Below are positions 50,651-58,387 of a stretch of DNA of 64,000 nt, piece after piece (within the stretch, counting starts at the first letter, position 1; every line of letters starts with the position of its first letter). The translations under genes and the position numbers were made by a program. Location of the stretch: positions 31,396 through 95,395 of the forward strand of contig WGMD01000015.1 of the NCBI GenBank assembly GCA_016125255.1. The letters run 5' to 3'. Under the pieces are notes generated by a model that was given only the letters and a program-made list of their open reading frames with translations, was not told the DNA's origin and did no database searches. This DNA comes from Planctomycetota bacterium (GTDB taxonomy: Bacteria > Planctomycetota > Phycisphaerae > Phycisphaerales > Zrk34).

Positions 50651-51337
50651 ATGAAGTTCGCACCCTTGTTTGTCGTGGCGCTGGCTGTCTGCGCCTTTAC
50701 CAGCAGCGCCAAGGCGGTCTTCCTGCAGGAGTCGCGCGTCGATCTGGGCGGCGGGCTTGAGCAGATCACGCTGACGATCGTTGAAGACGACGCCAGCAAG
50801 ACCATCTCCGGCATCAACGCCATCATCACCGCGCCCGCCGGCACGATTCATCATGAGACGGCCTTTGGCGGTGCGATCGCTCCGCTGTTCCAGAGCGATC
50901 TTGCACTCGCCCAGACGCTCTCTCCGGCGCAGGACTGGGTTGGGCATGACACCTACTGGAAGTTCAATGAGGCCGACCTGCTCGTCGTTGGCAAGAACAG
51001 CCCCCGCAACGCCCCGTTTGCGGCCTTCGATGGCACGGCTGAAAAAACCACCACGACGCTGAGCCCCAATGTCGACTACCTGAGCGGTTCGTTCAGTCTG
51101 CTCGGCTCGGCCAGCGAAGCGCCGTTCACGCACCGCGAAGTCGCTCAAATCGTCGTCGCCGCCGGCACGCAGCTCAATCTGCTCGTCGGCGAGGTCGGCG
51201 GGTTCTTTGTGACCGGTCAGCCCTATTCGACCGACCGCATCACGGGCATCGTCTCCGACAACGTGCCGGAGCCGACAAGCTTGGCGATGGTCATGCTCGG
51301 TTCTCTGGCGATGATCCGTCGCCGCCGGGTCGCCTGA
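50651..51337 (+). CDS. PEP-CTERM sorting-domain protein
   Basis: The start is ATG 50651 with GGGGA upstream, giving 228 residues. Signal peptide to about residue 21 (SSAKA). A beta-rich middle has no recognised domain (DLGGGLEQITLTIVEDDASK). The tail VPEPTSLAMVMLGSLAMIRRRR is the classical PEP-CTERM: VPEP, hydrophobic helix, Arg cluster. It would be processed by an exosortase and released or anchored at the surface. It has its own promoter and terminator and no partner gene. Confidence 0.88.
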   Translation: MKFAPLFVVALAVCAFTSSAKAVFLQESRVDLGGGLEQITLTIVEDDASKTISGINAIITAPAGTIHHETAFGGAIAPLFQSDLALAQTLSPAQDWVGHDTYWKFNEADLLVVGKNSPRNAPFAAFDGTAEKTTTTLSPNVDYLSGSFSLLGSASEAPFTHREVAQIVVAAGTQLNLLVGEVGGFFVTGQPYSTDRITGIVSDNVPEPTSLAMVMLGSLAMIRRRRVA

Positions 51338-51368
51338 ACGGACCCCGCATTCGATTCTGACCACTTTC

Positions 51369-51399
51369 AAGCCCCGCTCGGTCAAACTGAGCGGGGCTT
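51369..51399 (+). terminator. Strong hairpin after the PEP-CTERM gene
   Basis: AAGCCCCGCTC (51369-51379) and GAGCGGGGCTT (51389-51399) form a perfect 11-bp stem; the T-run after it is weak. Confidence 0.7.
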
Positions 51400-51451
51400 G
51401 TGATTTATCGGCTGGGCCGATCTTTATCGCAACCGCGGCCCGGTCGGACGA

Positions 51452-51457
51452 TATAAT
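51452..51457 (+). promoter_or_regulatory. TATAAT -10 box before the TPR-like gene
   Basis: Perfect TATAAT 24 bp before ATG 51481. No convincing -35 at 16-18 bp. Confidence 0.45.
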
Positions 51458-51480
51458 GTCCTAGGAAGGTGGTTAGAACC

Positions 51481-53319
51481 ATGCGTATGAACCTTCAGGC
51501 ATTGACAATACTGGCGTTGACGGCGGGCCTCGGAGCTTCGACGGCCTTGGCGCAGAATCAGGTCATCGACGGCCGCCAACTCGACCGCAACCTCCGCGTC
51601 GGGTCCGGCGGGGTCAATGACAATCGCCGGGTCAATACGGCCGGCGTCTATCAGAACGCGCTGGTCACCGGCAACGTCGCCGGCCTCGCCCGCTTCCGCG
51701 CCGATGACATCGACTACCGCGCCCCCGGCGAGTTCACCGCGACGACCGGCGCCGATGACACCTACCTGTTCCGACTCCAGTCGCAGACCCCCGGCCTGAC
51801 AAGCCGCAGCGGACAGATGGTGCTGCCCAGCGGGTCGCCCGCCACGTTCCAGAGCGGGTACAACACCGGCTCGATCACCCTCCGGGCCGGCAGCGGCGTC
51901 ACCAGCGGGGAAATCAGCGGGCAGTATGATCGCTACGCCAGCGGACTGACGATCCGTCGCGACGATCTGGGCGCCGTCAGCGCTCACGGCGCCAGTGCTT
52001 TGAACCTGTCGCTCGATGCCCATGCCCTCACCGGTAAGCCCATGACCGACACGGTCGGGTTCGCCACCGACAAGTCCGGCCAGCTTCTTCAGATCACCGC
52101 CAGCCCGCTGGTGGGCATCCGTCAGCAGCCGCTGGGTCAGCCCACGCCGATGACGCAGCAGCAGATGACCAAGGACAACGAGGCGAAGAATCCGCCGCTG
52201 CCGGACGCGGTGGCGCCGGCGGGCACGAACGGCTCGCCGGAGGTTCCGAAGGTCGACGCCAAGGGCGACCCGTTGGACCCGACGGGCTCGCAGCAGGTCG
52301 ATCGCGGGCGCATCAGTCCGCTCAATGTCGCGCCGGGGCTGATGCTCGGCCGACAGCTCAACACGCAGATCGAAGCCACGGTCGAGGCCAACAGCGCCCC
52401 GCGCTTCCGCACGGAGGAACTGGAGCAGGCGATCCTCGCCGGCAACACGGATGCGAACGCGCAGCCGGGGCAGAACGTGTACCAGGACTTGCTGGCGAGC
52501 ATTCGCGGCGGCGGGGCGGCGACGCCCGGCACGAACGGCGGCATTCCGGCGGACCAGCTTGCCGGCAAGCCCGCTGTGAACCCCGACGATGACACCACGC
52601 CCAAGAGCGAAGTCGATCGCGTCGCCGATGCCTTCGCCAAGACGCAGGAGGCGATCGCCAAGGGCAATGAAGACACGCAGACGACCGAGCAGAAGCTTGA
52701 AGCGCTTGTCAAGAAGCTCGACTACAACCTGCCGCCGCTCAAGACGCTCGCCGGGTCGGAGAACAATGCGTTCGATGCGGCGATGATGCGCGGGCAGAAG
52801 CTCATGACCGAGGGCAAGTTCTTCGATGCCGAAGACGCCTTCGCGGCGGGCGTGACGTTGCGGCCCAAGGATCCGATGGCGCAGATCGGTCAGCTTCACG
52901 CCCAGCTCGGCGCGGGGCTTTATCAGACCGCCTCCGGCACGCTCCGCCGCATCCTGCTCGCGCATCCGGAACTGATCGCCACGCGCTATCAGCCCCCCGT
53001 GCTGCCCAGCGATGATCGCCTCAATCACATCGAGGATGATCTGCAGGATTTGCTTCAGAACAACCCCCGGGCCGATGCGCCGCTGCTGTTGGCGTACCTC
53101 GCATATCAGCGCGGGTTCATCGACACGGCGAGCCACGCGTTGGATGTGATGGCGTCGCGCAATCCGCGCGATGAGCTGTTGCCGCTGCTGCGCCGCATCT
53201 GGCTCTCCGCCCCGCACAAGATCGTCGAGCACGACAAGCCCGAAGCGCCCCCGGCTCAAACGCCTCCCAAGCCGGCCGAGAAGCCCGCCAAGACGATCGA
53301 TTCCGACGAGAAACCCTGA
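51481..53319 (+). CDS. Secreted TPR-like protein with glycine/proline-rich middle
   Basis: 612 residues from ATG 51481; a GTG at 51469 is possible. Signal peptide ends STALAQ. The N-terminal half is low-complexity and beta-like (VGSGGVNDNRRVNTAGVYQ, RSGQMVLPSGSPATFQSGY). A linker follows with many Asn/Pro/Gly. The last third is helical TPR-like: RGQKLMTEGKFFDAEDAFAA, YQTASGTLRRILLAHPELIA and YLAYQRGFIDTASHALDVMA. No enzymatic motif. It may be a scaffold in the periplasm. The phosphatase gene begins 65 bp downstream. Confidence 0.75.
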   Translation: MRMNLQALTILALTAGLGASTALAQNQVIDGRQLDRNLRVGSGGVNDNRRVNTAGVYQNALVTGNVAGLARFRADDIDYRAPGEFTATTGADDTYLFRLQSQTPGLTSRSGQMVLPSGSPATFQSGYNTGSITLRAGSGVTSGEISGQYDRYASGLTIRRDDLGAVSAHGASALNLSLDAHALTGKPMTDTVGFATDKSGQLLQITASPLVGIRQQPLGQPTPMTQQQMTKDNEAKNPPLPDAVAPAGTNGSPEVPKVDAKGDPLDPTGSQQVDRGRISPLNVAPGLMLGRQLNTQIEATVEANSAPRFRTEELEQAILAGNTDANAQPGQNVYQDLLASIRGGGAATPGTNGGIPADQLAGKPAVNPDDDTTPKSEVDRVADAFAKTQEAIAKGNEDTQTTEQKLEALVKKLDYNLPPLKTLAGSENNAFDAAMMRGQKLMTEGKFFDAEDAFAAGVTLRPKDPMAQIGQLHAQLGAGLYQTASGTLRRILLAHPELIATRYQPPVLPSDDRLNHIEDDLQDLLQNNPRADAPLLLAYLAYQRGFIDTASHALDVMASRNPRDELLPLLRRIWLSAPHKIVEHDKPEAPPAQTPPKPAEKPAKTIDSDEKP

Positions 53320-53384
53320 CCCCGTTCACCAAGGTACGATCGATCCCACGGTTCCAACAACCGCGCGAGACTATCCTTCCATCC

Positions 53385-55055
53385 ATGCCTCCACGCCCCG
53401 CCCATCTGACCGAATTCATCCCCGCCCCGGCCCTCCAGCGGATTCTCGACACGTTCGCCGGCGTGACGGGCTACGCCGCCGTCATCCGTGACACGACCGG
53501 GCAGGTTGTCGCCAAGTCCGGCACCGGCCGCTCCGTCACCGCCCGTTCCAACGCCCTGCGCGACACGCTGACCAAGAGCTGGTCGCACGAGCCGCCCAAC
53601 GTCTCGATCCGTCTGGGCCAGCGCGCGATTGCTTCGTTGAGTCTGGGCGAGCGTCTGCCCGCCGCCGCCGGCGCGTTCGCCGAGCCGGTCACCACCACCG
53701 GTGCGCCGGAGGATCGCCTCGCCTCGATGACCCCGCAGGCCGATGCGGTTCAGTTCCTGTACCTGCTCGCCGACACGCTCGCCCAGGTCTGCCATCAGGG
53801 CGTGCAGCTTCGTCATCGCGTCGAGGAATTGACGACGCTCTTTCAGCTTTCGCGCTTGCTGTCCGGTCAGCGTTCGCTGCCGAACGTGCTTCAGACGATC
53901 GTGCGTTCCGTCGTCGAGTTGCTCAACGTCAAGGCCGCGGCGATCCGACTGCTCGACGCCAGTCGGCAGGAGCTGGTGATCGAAGCGACGCACAATCTCT
54001 CCGCCGATTACCTGAACAAGGGCCCGATCGTGCTTTCGCGCAGCGAGCTCGATCAGCAGGCGCTGGCGGGGGAGGTCATCTACGTCGCCAACATGAGCGA
54101 CGATCCGCGCGTCATGTACCCCGAGGACGCCAAGCGGGAGGGATTGGCGTCGATGCTCGTGGCGGGCATGGTCTACCGCGGGCAGCCGATCGGCGTGATG
54201 CGCATCTACACCGAGAAAGTCACGACTTTCTCGGACAATCGCCGCAATCTCGTCACCGCCATCGCCCAACTCGCCGCCGGGGCGATTCACAACGCCCGGC
54301 TCGACGCCGAGCGGCAGGAGCAGCGGCGCATCGCCCGTCAGGTCCAGCTCGCGGCGGACGTGCAGCGGCGGCTCCTGCCGCAGAAGGCGCCGGTGATGGA
54401 GCCCTTCGATGTGGCGGGCGTCTACGAGCCGTGCTTCGAACTCGGCGGCGACTTCTATGACTTCATCGCTTTCGAGGACGCGATGGGCATCGTCGTCGGC
54501 GACGTGGTCGGCAAGGGCGTGGCGGCGAGTCTCTTGATGGCTTCCGTCCGCGCTTCGCTGCGGGCGCACGTCGAGGATGTCTACGACCTGGACGAAGTCA
54601 TGGCGCGCGTCAACGTCGCCCTGACCCGGGACACGCGCGACAACGAATTCGCCACCGTCTTCTACGGCACGCTCGATCGCCATACGCTCCGCCTCACCTA
54701 CTGCTCCGCCGGCCACGACCCCGCCCTCATGTACCGCGACGGCGCGTTCACCGACCTGACCGTCGGCGGCATGGTGCTGGGCATCGACAAGCATCAGACC
54801 TACGAGAAGGGCCTCGTCGATCTTCAGCCCGGCGATGTGCTGTTGGTCTACTCCGACGGCGTGACGGACGCATCGAACTTCGCCGGCGAGAAGTTCGGCC
54901 GCGAGCGCCTCAAGCAGGCGGTGCGCGACATGGCCCACCGCCCGGCGCGCGAAATCGTCAGCCATGTCCTCTGGCAGGTCCGTCGATTCGTCGGTCTCAA
55001 CCACCGCCCCGACGACATGACCATCGTCGCCGCCAAAGTGAATCCTCGCGCCTGA
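53385..55055 (+). CDS. GAF-domain PP2C-type serine phosphatase (RsbU/SpoIIE family)
   Basis: 556 residues. Residues 10-110 start LQRILDTFAGVTGYAAVIRD, resembling a PocR-type sensory domain. A GAF domain follows at about 135-305 (LFQLSRLLSGQRSLPNVLQT, VYRGQPIGVMRIYTE). After a linker helix comes the SpoIIE/PP2C catalytic domain, with LGGDFYDFIAF (metal-binding Asp), VVGDVVGKGVAASLLMASVR, STAGHDP-like CSAGHDPALMY and YSDGVTDA. Such proteins dephosphorylate an anti-sigma antagonist. No STAS or anti-sigma gene adjoins it. A terminator lies just after. Confidence 0.88.
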   Translation: MPPRPAHLTEFIPAPALQRILDTFAGVTGYAAVIRDTTGQVVAKSGTGRSVTARSNALRDTLTKSWSHEPPNVSIRLGQRAIASLSLGERLPAAAGAFAEPVTTTGAPEDRLASMTPQADAVQFLYLLADTLAQVCHQGVQLRHRVEELTTLFQLSRLLSGQRSLPNVLQTIVRSVVELLNVKAAAIRLLDASRQELVIEATHNLSADYLNKGPIVLSRSELDQQALAGEVIYVANMSDDPRVMYPEDAKREGLASMLVAGMVYRGQPIGVMRIYTEKVTTFSDNRRNLVTAIAQLAAGAIHNARLDAERQEQRRIARQVQLAADVQRRLLPQKAPVMEPFDVAGVYEPCFELGGDFYDFIAFEDAMGIVVGDVVGKGVAASLLMASVRASLRAHVEDVYDLDEVMARVNVALTRDTRDNEFATVFYGTLDRHTLRLTYCSAGHDPALMYRDGAFTDLTVGGMVLGIDKHQTYEKGLVDLQPGDVLLVYSDGVTDASNFAGEKFGRERLKQAVRDMAHRPAREIVSHVLWQVRRFVGLNHRPDDMTIVAAKVNPRA

Positions 55056-55086
55056 ATCACCGCCTTTTATTCTCAATGACCGCGCC

Positions 55087-55116
55087 GCCCGGATAACCCG
55101 ATTATCCGGGCTTTTT
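55087..55116 (+). terminator. Rho-independent terminator after the PP2C phosphatase
   Basis: GCCCGGATAA (55087-55096) pairs with TTATCCGGGC (55102-55111), then five T (55112-55116). Confidence 0.85.
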
Positions 55117-55234
55117 GCGGGTATTTTTGCTCGGATTCCGCGTGCGTTTCAAGTGTCGCCGCGACGCTTGCCGATACTATGGATGGTTCTTCACGAACTT
55201 CCCCAGCACCTGTTGTGAGATGGAGGAGCGACCC

Positions 55235-55522
55235 ATGAGCTCCCTGACACCCTCGAGCATTGCCGCGAGTCTCGCCCAGACCGCGCTACAGCAGAGCCAG
55301 ACCGCCCGCGCCCGCGATGCCGTGCGCAATCGGCAGGATCGTCACGCCCAGAAGATGCGCGAGATGGAGGAGAAGCAGCTTGAGACGATCGAAGACTCGT
55401 ACGAAACGTCCGATCAGCACCTGACGGTCACCGACGACGGCCAATCCCCCGACCAGAATCGCCGCCCCCCGCGCGACGACGACGACAACGCGGAGCATCC
55501 GCACGTCGACATTCAGGCGTGA
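55235..55522 (+). CDS. Small hydrophilic coiled-coil protein, 95 residues
   Basis: ATG 55235 has GGAGG at 55222-55226; earlier in-frame starts at 55115 overlap the terminator tail. The N-terminal half is an Ala/Gln/Arg-rich helix (AASLAQTALQQSQTARARDA, MREMEEKQLETIED), probably coiled-coil. The C-terminal half is acidic and disordered with RRPPRDDDD. No family recognised. Confidence 0.65.
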   Translation: MSSLTPSSIAASLAQTALQQSQTARARDAVRNRQDRHAQKMREMEEKQLETIEDSYETSDQHLTVTDDGQSPDQNRRPPRDDDDNAEHPHVDIQA

Positions 55523-55527
55523 GACAA

Positions 55528-55561
55528 GTGGTGATGTGGTGATTTGGCGAAGTGGTGATGT
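55528..55561. repeat. Three GTGGTGAT units
   Basis: GTGGTGAT occurs at 55528-55535, 55536-55543 (as GTGGTGAT after T) and 55552-55559 in the gap before hicA. A 7-bp stem AGAACCC/GGGTTCT follows at 55563-55583. Confidence 0.4.
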
Positions 55562-55586
55562 AAGAACCCATTGCCCGGGTTCTCGT

Positions 55587-55811
55587 CTATTTCAGCAATT
55601 CAACAAATTGATCGACCGTCAATCCGGCTTGGCGGATGATGGCGCGCAGCGTGCCGCGATCGAGTGATTTGTGATCGGGAACGACGAGCTGGGCGAACGG
55701 ATGATCGCGGCGGAGGGTGATGTGGCTGCCGCGCTGGCGCTTGCGAACGAACCCGGCGCGCTCGAGCGCTTTGACGCATTGTGCCCCGGAAATAACCAGC
55801 AGGCCGCTCAT
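55587..55811 (-). CDS. hicA: HicA mRNA interferase toxin
   Basis: 74 residues from ATG 55811, which overlaps the hicB stop as ATGA. The double-stranded RNA-binding-like HicA fold is shown by ALERAGFVRKRQRGSHITLR with the catalytic His in GSHITL, then VVPDHKSLDRGTLRAIIRQA and GLTVDQFVELL. It cleaves mRNA when free of HicB. In this locus the antitoxin comes first, the order seen in many hicBA pairs. Confidence 0.9.
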   Translation of the reverse strand: MSGLLVISGAQCVKALERAGFVRKRQRGSHITLRRDHPFAQLVVPDHKSLDRGTLRAIIRQAGLTVDQFVELLK

Positions 55812-56014
55812 ACGACGAGCGTCATCACATCGAAATGATCTTCGGGGACCGGCAGCCCGTCGTCGGTTAGGGCTTCGGTGTAGGCGGTGATCGCCTCGCG
55901 GATATTGGCGATCGCCTCTTCCTTCGTCGCGCCCTGGCTGATGCACCCCGGGAGGGAAGGGCACTCGACGACCCACATCCCATCTTCACCCGGATAAAGC
56001 ACGATCTGCCGCAT
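55808..56014 (-). CDS. hicB: HicB-family antitoxin
   Basis: 68 residues, a short HicB with the partial RNase H-like fold: YPGEDGMWVVECPSLPGCIS, GATKEEAIANIREAITAY. It lacks a C-terminal DNA-binding domain, so autoregulation may depend on the complex or another factor. SD sequence CGGAGG lies upstream, and the -10 TATAAT is at 56033-56038. It neutralises HicA. Confidence 0.88.
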   Translation of the reverse strand: MRQIVLYPGEDGMWVVECPSLPGCISQGATKEEAIANIREAITAYTEALTDDGLPVPEDHFDVMTLVV

Positions 56015-56032
56015 GGCGAAACCTCCGATTGG

Positions 56033-56061
56033 ATTATAGATCGGCCCGCGGCGCGATGCGA
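56033..56061 (-). promoter_or_regulatory. hicBA promoter
   Basis: On the minus strand TCGCAT (56056-56061) is 17 bp before TATAAT (56033-56038). The -35 is one base from the TTGCAT seen elsewhere. Confidence 0.5.
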
Positions 56062-56101
56062 TTCAGGGCTGATCGCATCTTTCATATCACCGCTTCGCCG
56101 C

Positions 56102-56911
56102 TTACACCGCCCCGTGGATCAGCGTTTTCAACGCCGCGCCGGGGTCAGGTTGTTTCATCAGGTTTTCGCCCACGAGCACCGCGTTGACGCCGGCGGACTT
56201 GAGGCGGGCGACGTCGTCGTGCGTGCGGATGCCCGACTCGCTGACGAGGATGTCGGTGTTCTCGACCATGGTGAGCAGGCGAAGCGTGTGGTTCAGGTCC
56301 GTGGTCATCGTGCGCAGGTCGCGGTTGTTGATGCCCAAAAGGCAATAGCCGGCATGGGGAAATCCGATGTGCGGGCGCACGCGCAGCAGACTGTCCATGT
56401 CGTGCACTTCCAGCAGCACGGTCAATTGAAGCTGCGTGGCGAGAATGAGCAGGTCGATGAGCAGCGCCTCTTCGAGGCATTCGGCGATGAGCAGGACGGC
56501 GTCGGCGCCCGCGGCGCGCGATTCGTAGATCTGGTACGGATCGACGATGAAGTCCTTGCGCAGGACGGGGAGCGGGACGGCTTCCTTGATGCGGCGGATG
56601 TATTCGAGCTTGCCCTGAAAATACTTTTCATCCGTCAGGCAACTGATCGCCGCCGCGCCCCCGGCGTGATAGGCCTTGGCGATGGCGACGGGGTCAAAGT
56701 CGGGGCGGATGAGCCCGGCGGAGGGGCTGGCGCGTTTGACCTCGGCGATGACGTTGATGGTCGGGCTTTTGCGGGTGACGGCGGCGAAGAAATTGCGCGG
56801 CTTGCTGGAGCGGTCGGCCTGCGCCTCCAGATGCTCCTGCGGAAGACGCGCCTTGGCCGCCTGCACCTCGGTGCGTTTGTGAGCCACGATCTCGTCGAGT
56901 ATGTTCGCCAA
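56102..56911 (-). CDS. trpC: Indole-3-glycerol phosphate synthase
   Basis: 269 residues from TTG 56911, placed nine bases after GGAG; this start gives the family-typical N-terminus (M)ANILDEIVAHKRTEV. GTG 56917 or an upstream ATG at 56971 fit less well. TIM barrel with PSAGLIRPDFDPVAIAKAYH, LPVLRKDFIVDPYQIYESRA with the catalytic Lys, and LLGINNRDLRTM and SESGIRTHDDV. It closes the indole ring in tryptophan synthesis. No other trp gene is nearby. Confidence 0.93.
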   Translation of the reverse strand: MANILDEIVAHKRTEVQAAKARLPQEHLEAQADRSSKPRNFFAAVTRKSPTINVIAEVKRASPSAGLIRPDFDPVAIAKAYHAGGAAAISCLTDEKYFQGKLEYIRRIKEAVPLPVLRKDFIVDPYQIYESRAAGADAVLLIAECLEEALLIDLLILATQLQLTVLLEVHDMDSLLRVRPHIGFPHAGYCLLGINNRDLRTMTTDLNHTLRLLTMVENTDILVSESGIRTHDDVARLKSAGVNAVLVGENLMKQPDPGAALKTLIHGAV

Positions 56912-56985
56912 CTTCACCGACTCCGCGTAGGGTGGAGCCGGTAGTGTAGCGCGGCCGTGCGGGCCGCTCAAACGCAGGCGAACCC

Positions 56986-57831
56986 ATGCCCGAATCCGAT
57001 GTCATGACCATCATGGTGCTTGCCTTGATCCATCTTCTGGCGATCGGCTCGCTCTCTCTGCTGATCTATACCAGCGTGCTTTCGCCGCGCGGCATCGATC
57101 GCGCCCCGGAACGTCCCGGCAAACTGACGCTCGTCGACCCCATCATCGCCTTCGGCTTCCTCGTCCTCGGCACCAGCGCCGCAGCACTCTTCGCCAGGTC
57201 GATGCACATCGACATCGATCAGTGGATGATGCAGTTGACGCAACTGGGCGAAGTGCCCATGGCGATCTACATCCTCGGCCGGGCCCATCTGGCCGTCGAA
57301 GACGGGCTCAGCGGGTTCGGCCTGGGCCTGCGCGGGCTCCGCACGGGTCTGATCGGTGCGCTGATCGCCATCCTTGTCGTGCTGCCGCTGACGGTCGAAG
57401 TCTCGATGGCGATCGGGAAGATGCTCGAGTATCTGCACATCACGCCGCCGGAACTGGCGCACGAATCGCTCAAACAACTTGTCGAACTGCCGTGGGGTCC
57501 GCGACGATGGGGGCTGATCGCCTGTGCCGTCATCGGGGCGCCGATCTTCGAGGAACTGATGTTCCGCGGCATGGTGCAGACGGCTCTCGTCGAAACCGGG
57601 GTCATCCGCAATCGGTGGTGGGTCATCCTCATCGCCTCGGTGCTGTTCGCATCGATTCATCTCAACGTTGTGCCGTGGTTCGCGCTGCCGCAGATTTTCG
57701 TACTCTCGCTGGGGCTGGGCTTCGTCTACGAGCGCACGGGATCGCTGTACGCGCCGATGCTCTTGCACATGGCGTTCAACGGCGTGCAGATTTATGCTGC
57801 GTTGCACATGCAAACTCCGGCCGCCCCATGA
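56986..57831 (+). CDS. CPBP-family intramembrane glutamic protease
   Basis: 281 residues with about eight membrane helices. The catalytic motifs are complete: EExxxR as Glu189-Glu190-Leu-Met-Phe-Arg194, FxxxH as Phe221-His225, and HxxxN as His261-Asn265. Members include CAAX proteases, Rce1 relatives and bacteriocin-immunity proteins. The gene leads the lipoprotein operon: its TGA overlaps the next ATG (ATGA). The first 18 bases of the gene lie 74 bp from trpC, divergent. Confidence 0.9.
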   Translation: MPESDVMTIMVLALIHLLAIGSLSLLIYTSVLSPRGIDRAPERPGKLTLVDPIIAFGFLVLGTSAAALFARSMHIDIDQWMMQLTQLGEVPMAIYILGRAHLAVEDGLSGFGLGLRGLRTGLIGALIAILVVLPLTVEVSMAIGKMLEYLHITPPELAHESLKQLVELPWGPRRWGLIACAVIGAPIFEELMFRGMVQTALVETGVIRNRWWVILIASVLFASIHLNVVPWFALPQIFVLSLGLGFVYERTGSLYAPMLLHMAFNGVQIYAALHMQTPAAP

Positions 57832-58379
57832 GCGTACTATCCCCCATGTCGCGATTCGCCTTTCTGTGCTGCCTGCTGACGCTCGCCGCCTGCGGCGCCC
57901 CGCAGGTCAACAACACGCGCCTGGACGCGGCGGACCTGGTCGCCATGTCGGATCAGATGACCGCGTCGCTGATCGCCTCGCCGGCGGTCGTCGCGCGCAC
58001 GGCGGCGAGCGAGCCGTGGATCATCAGCATGGATCGCGTGAGTAATCAGTCCAACGACATCATTCCCGATCGCGAGAAGTGGGCCTTCATCGCCCGTCTC
58101 CGCGCGCAGCTTTCGCAGTCCCGCGCCTTGTCGGAGCGGAATCTCAAATTCGTATTGTCCTACAACACGGCCGGGGAAGTCGCTGAGCGCGTCGGCGATC
58201 GCATCACGCCGACGCATCTGCTGACCGCCACTTTCTACTCCGCCACCGTCGCGAATCATCAGACGCGCAGCGACACGTATCTGTGCGCCTTCCAATTGAT
58301 GAGCGCGAAGGATGATCAGATCCTTTGGGAAGACAAGTACGAGATCAAGCGGGCGGTGATGCGGAACAAGCTGGATTGA
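57828..58379 (+). CDS. LpoB-like penicillin-binding-protein activator lipoprotein, copy 1
   Basis: 183 residues from ATG 57828, overlapping the protease stop. The signal peptide ends in lipobox LTLAAC. The mature protein has the LpoB/YcfM-type pattern: AADLVAMSDQMTASLIASP, IISMDRVSNQSNDIIPDR, FIARLRAQLSQSRALSERN and LMSAKDDQILWEDKYEIKR. LpoB in enterobacteria activates PBP1b. Here it belongs to an operon that also has COG3014-, YcfL- and a second LpoB-like gene. A PBP partner is not in the window. Confidence 0.8.
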   Translation: MSVLSPMSRFAFLCCLLTLAACGAPQVNNTRLDAADLVAMSDQMTASLIASPAVVARTAASEPWIISMDRVSNQSNDIIPDREKWAFIARLRAQLSQSRALSERNLKFVLSYNTAGEVAERVGDRITPTHLLTATFYSATVANHQTRSDTYLCAFQLMSAKDDQILWEDKYEIKRAVMRNKLD

Positions 58380-58387
58380 GGTCAGCG

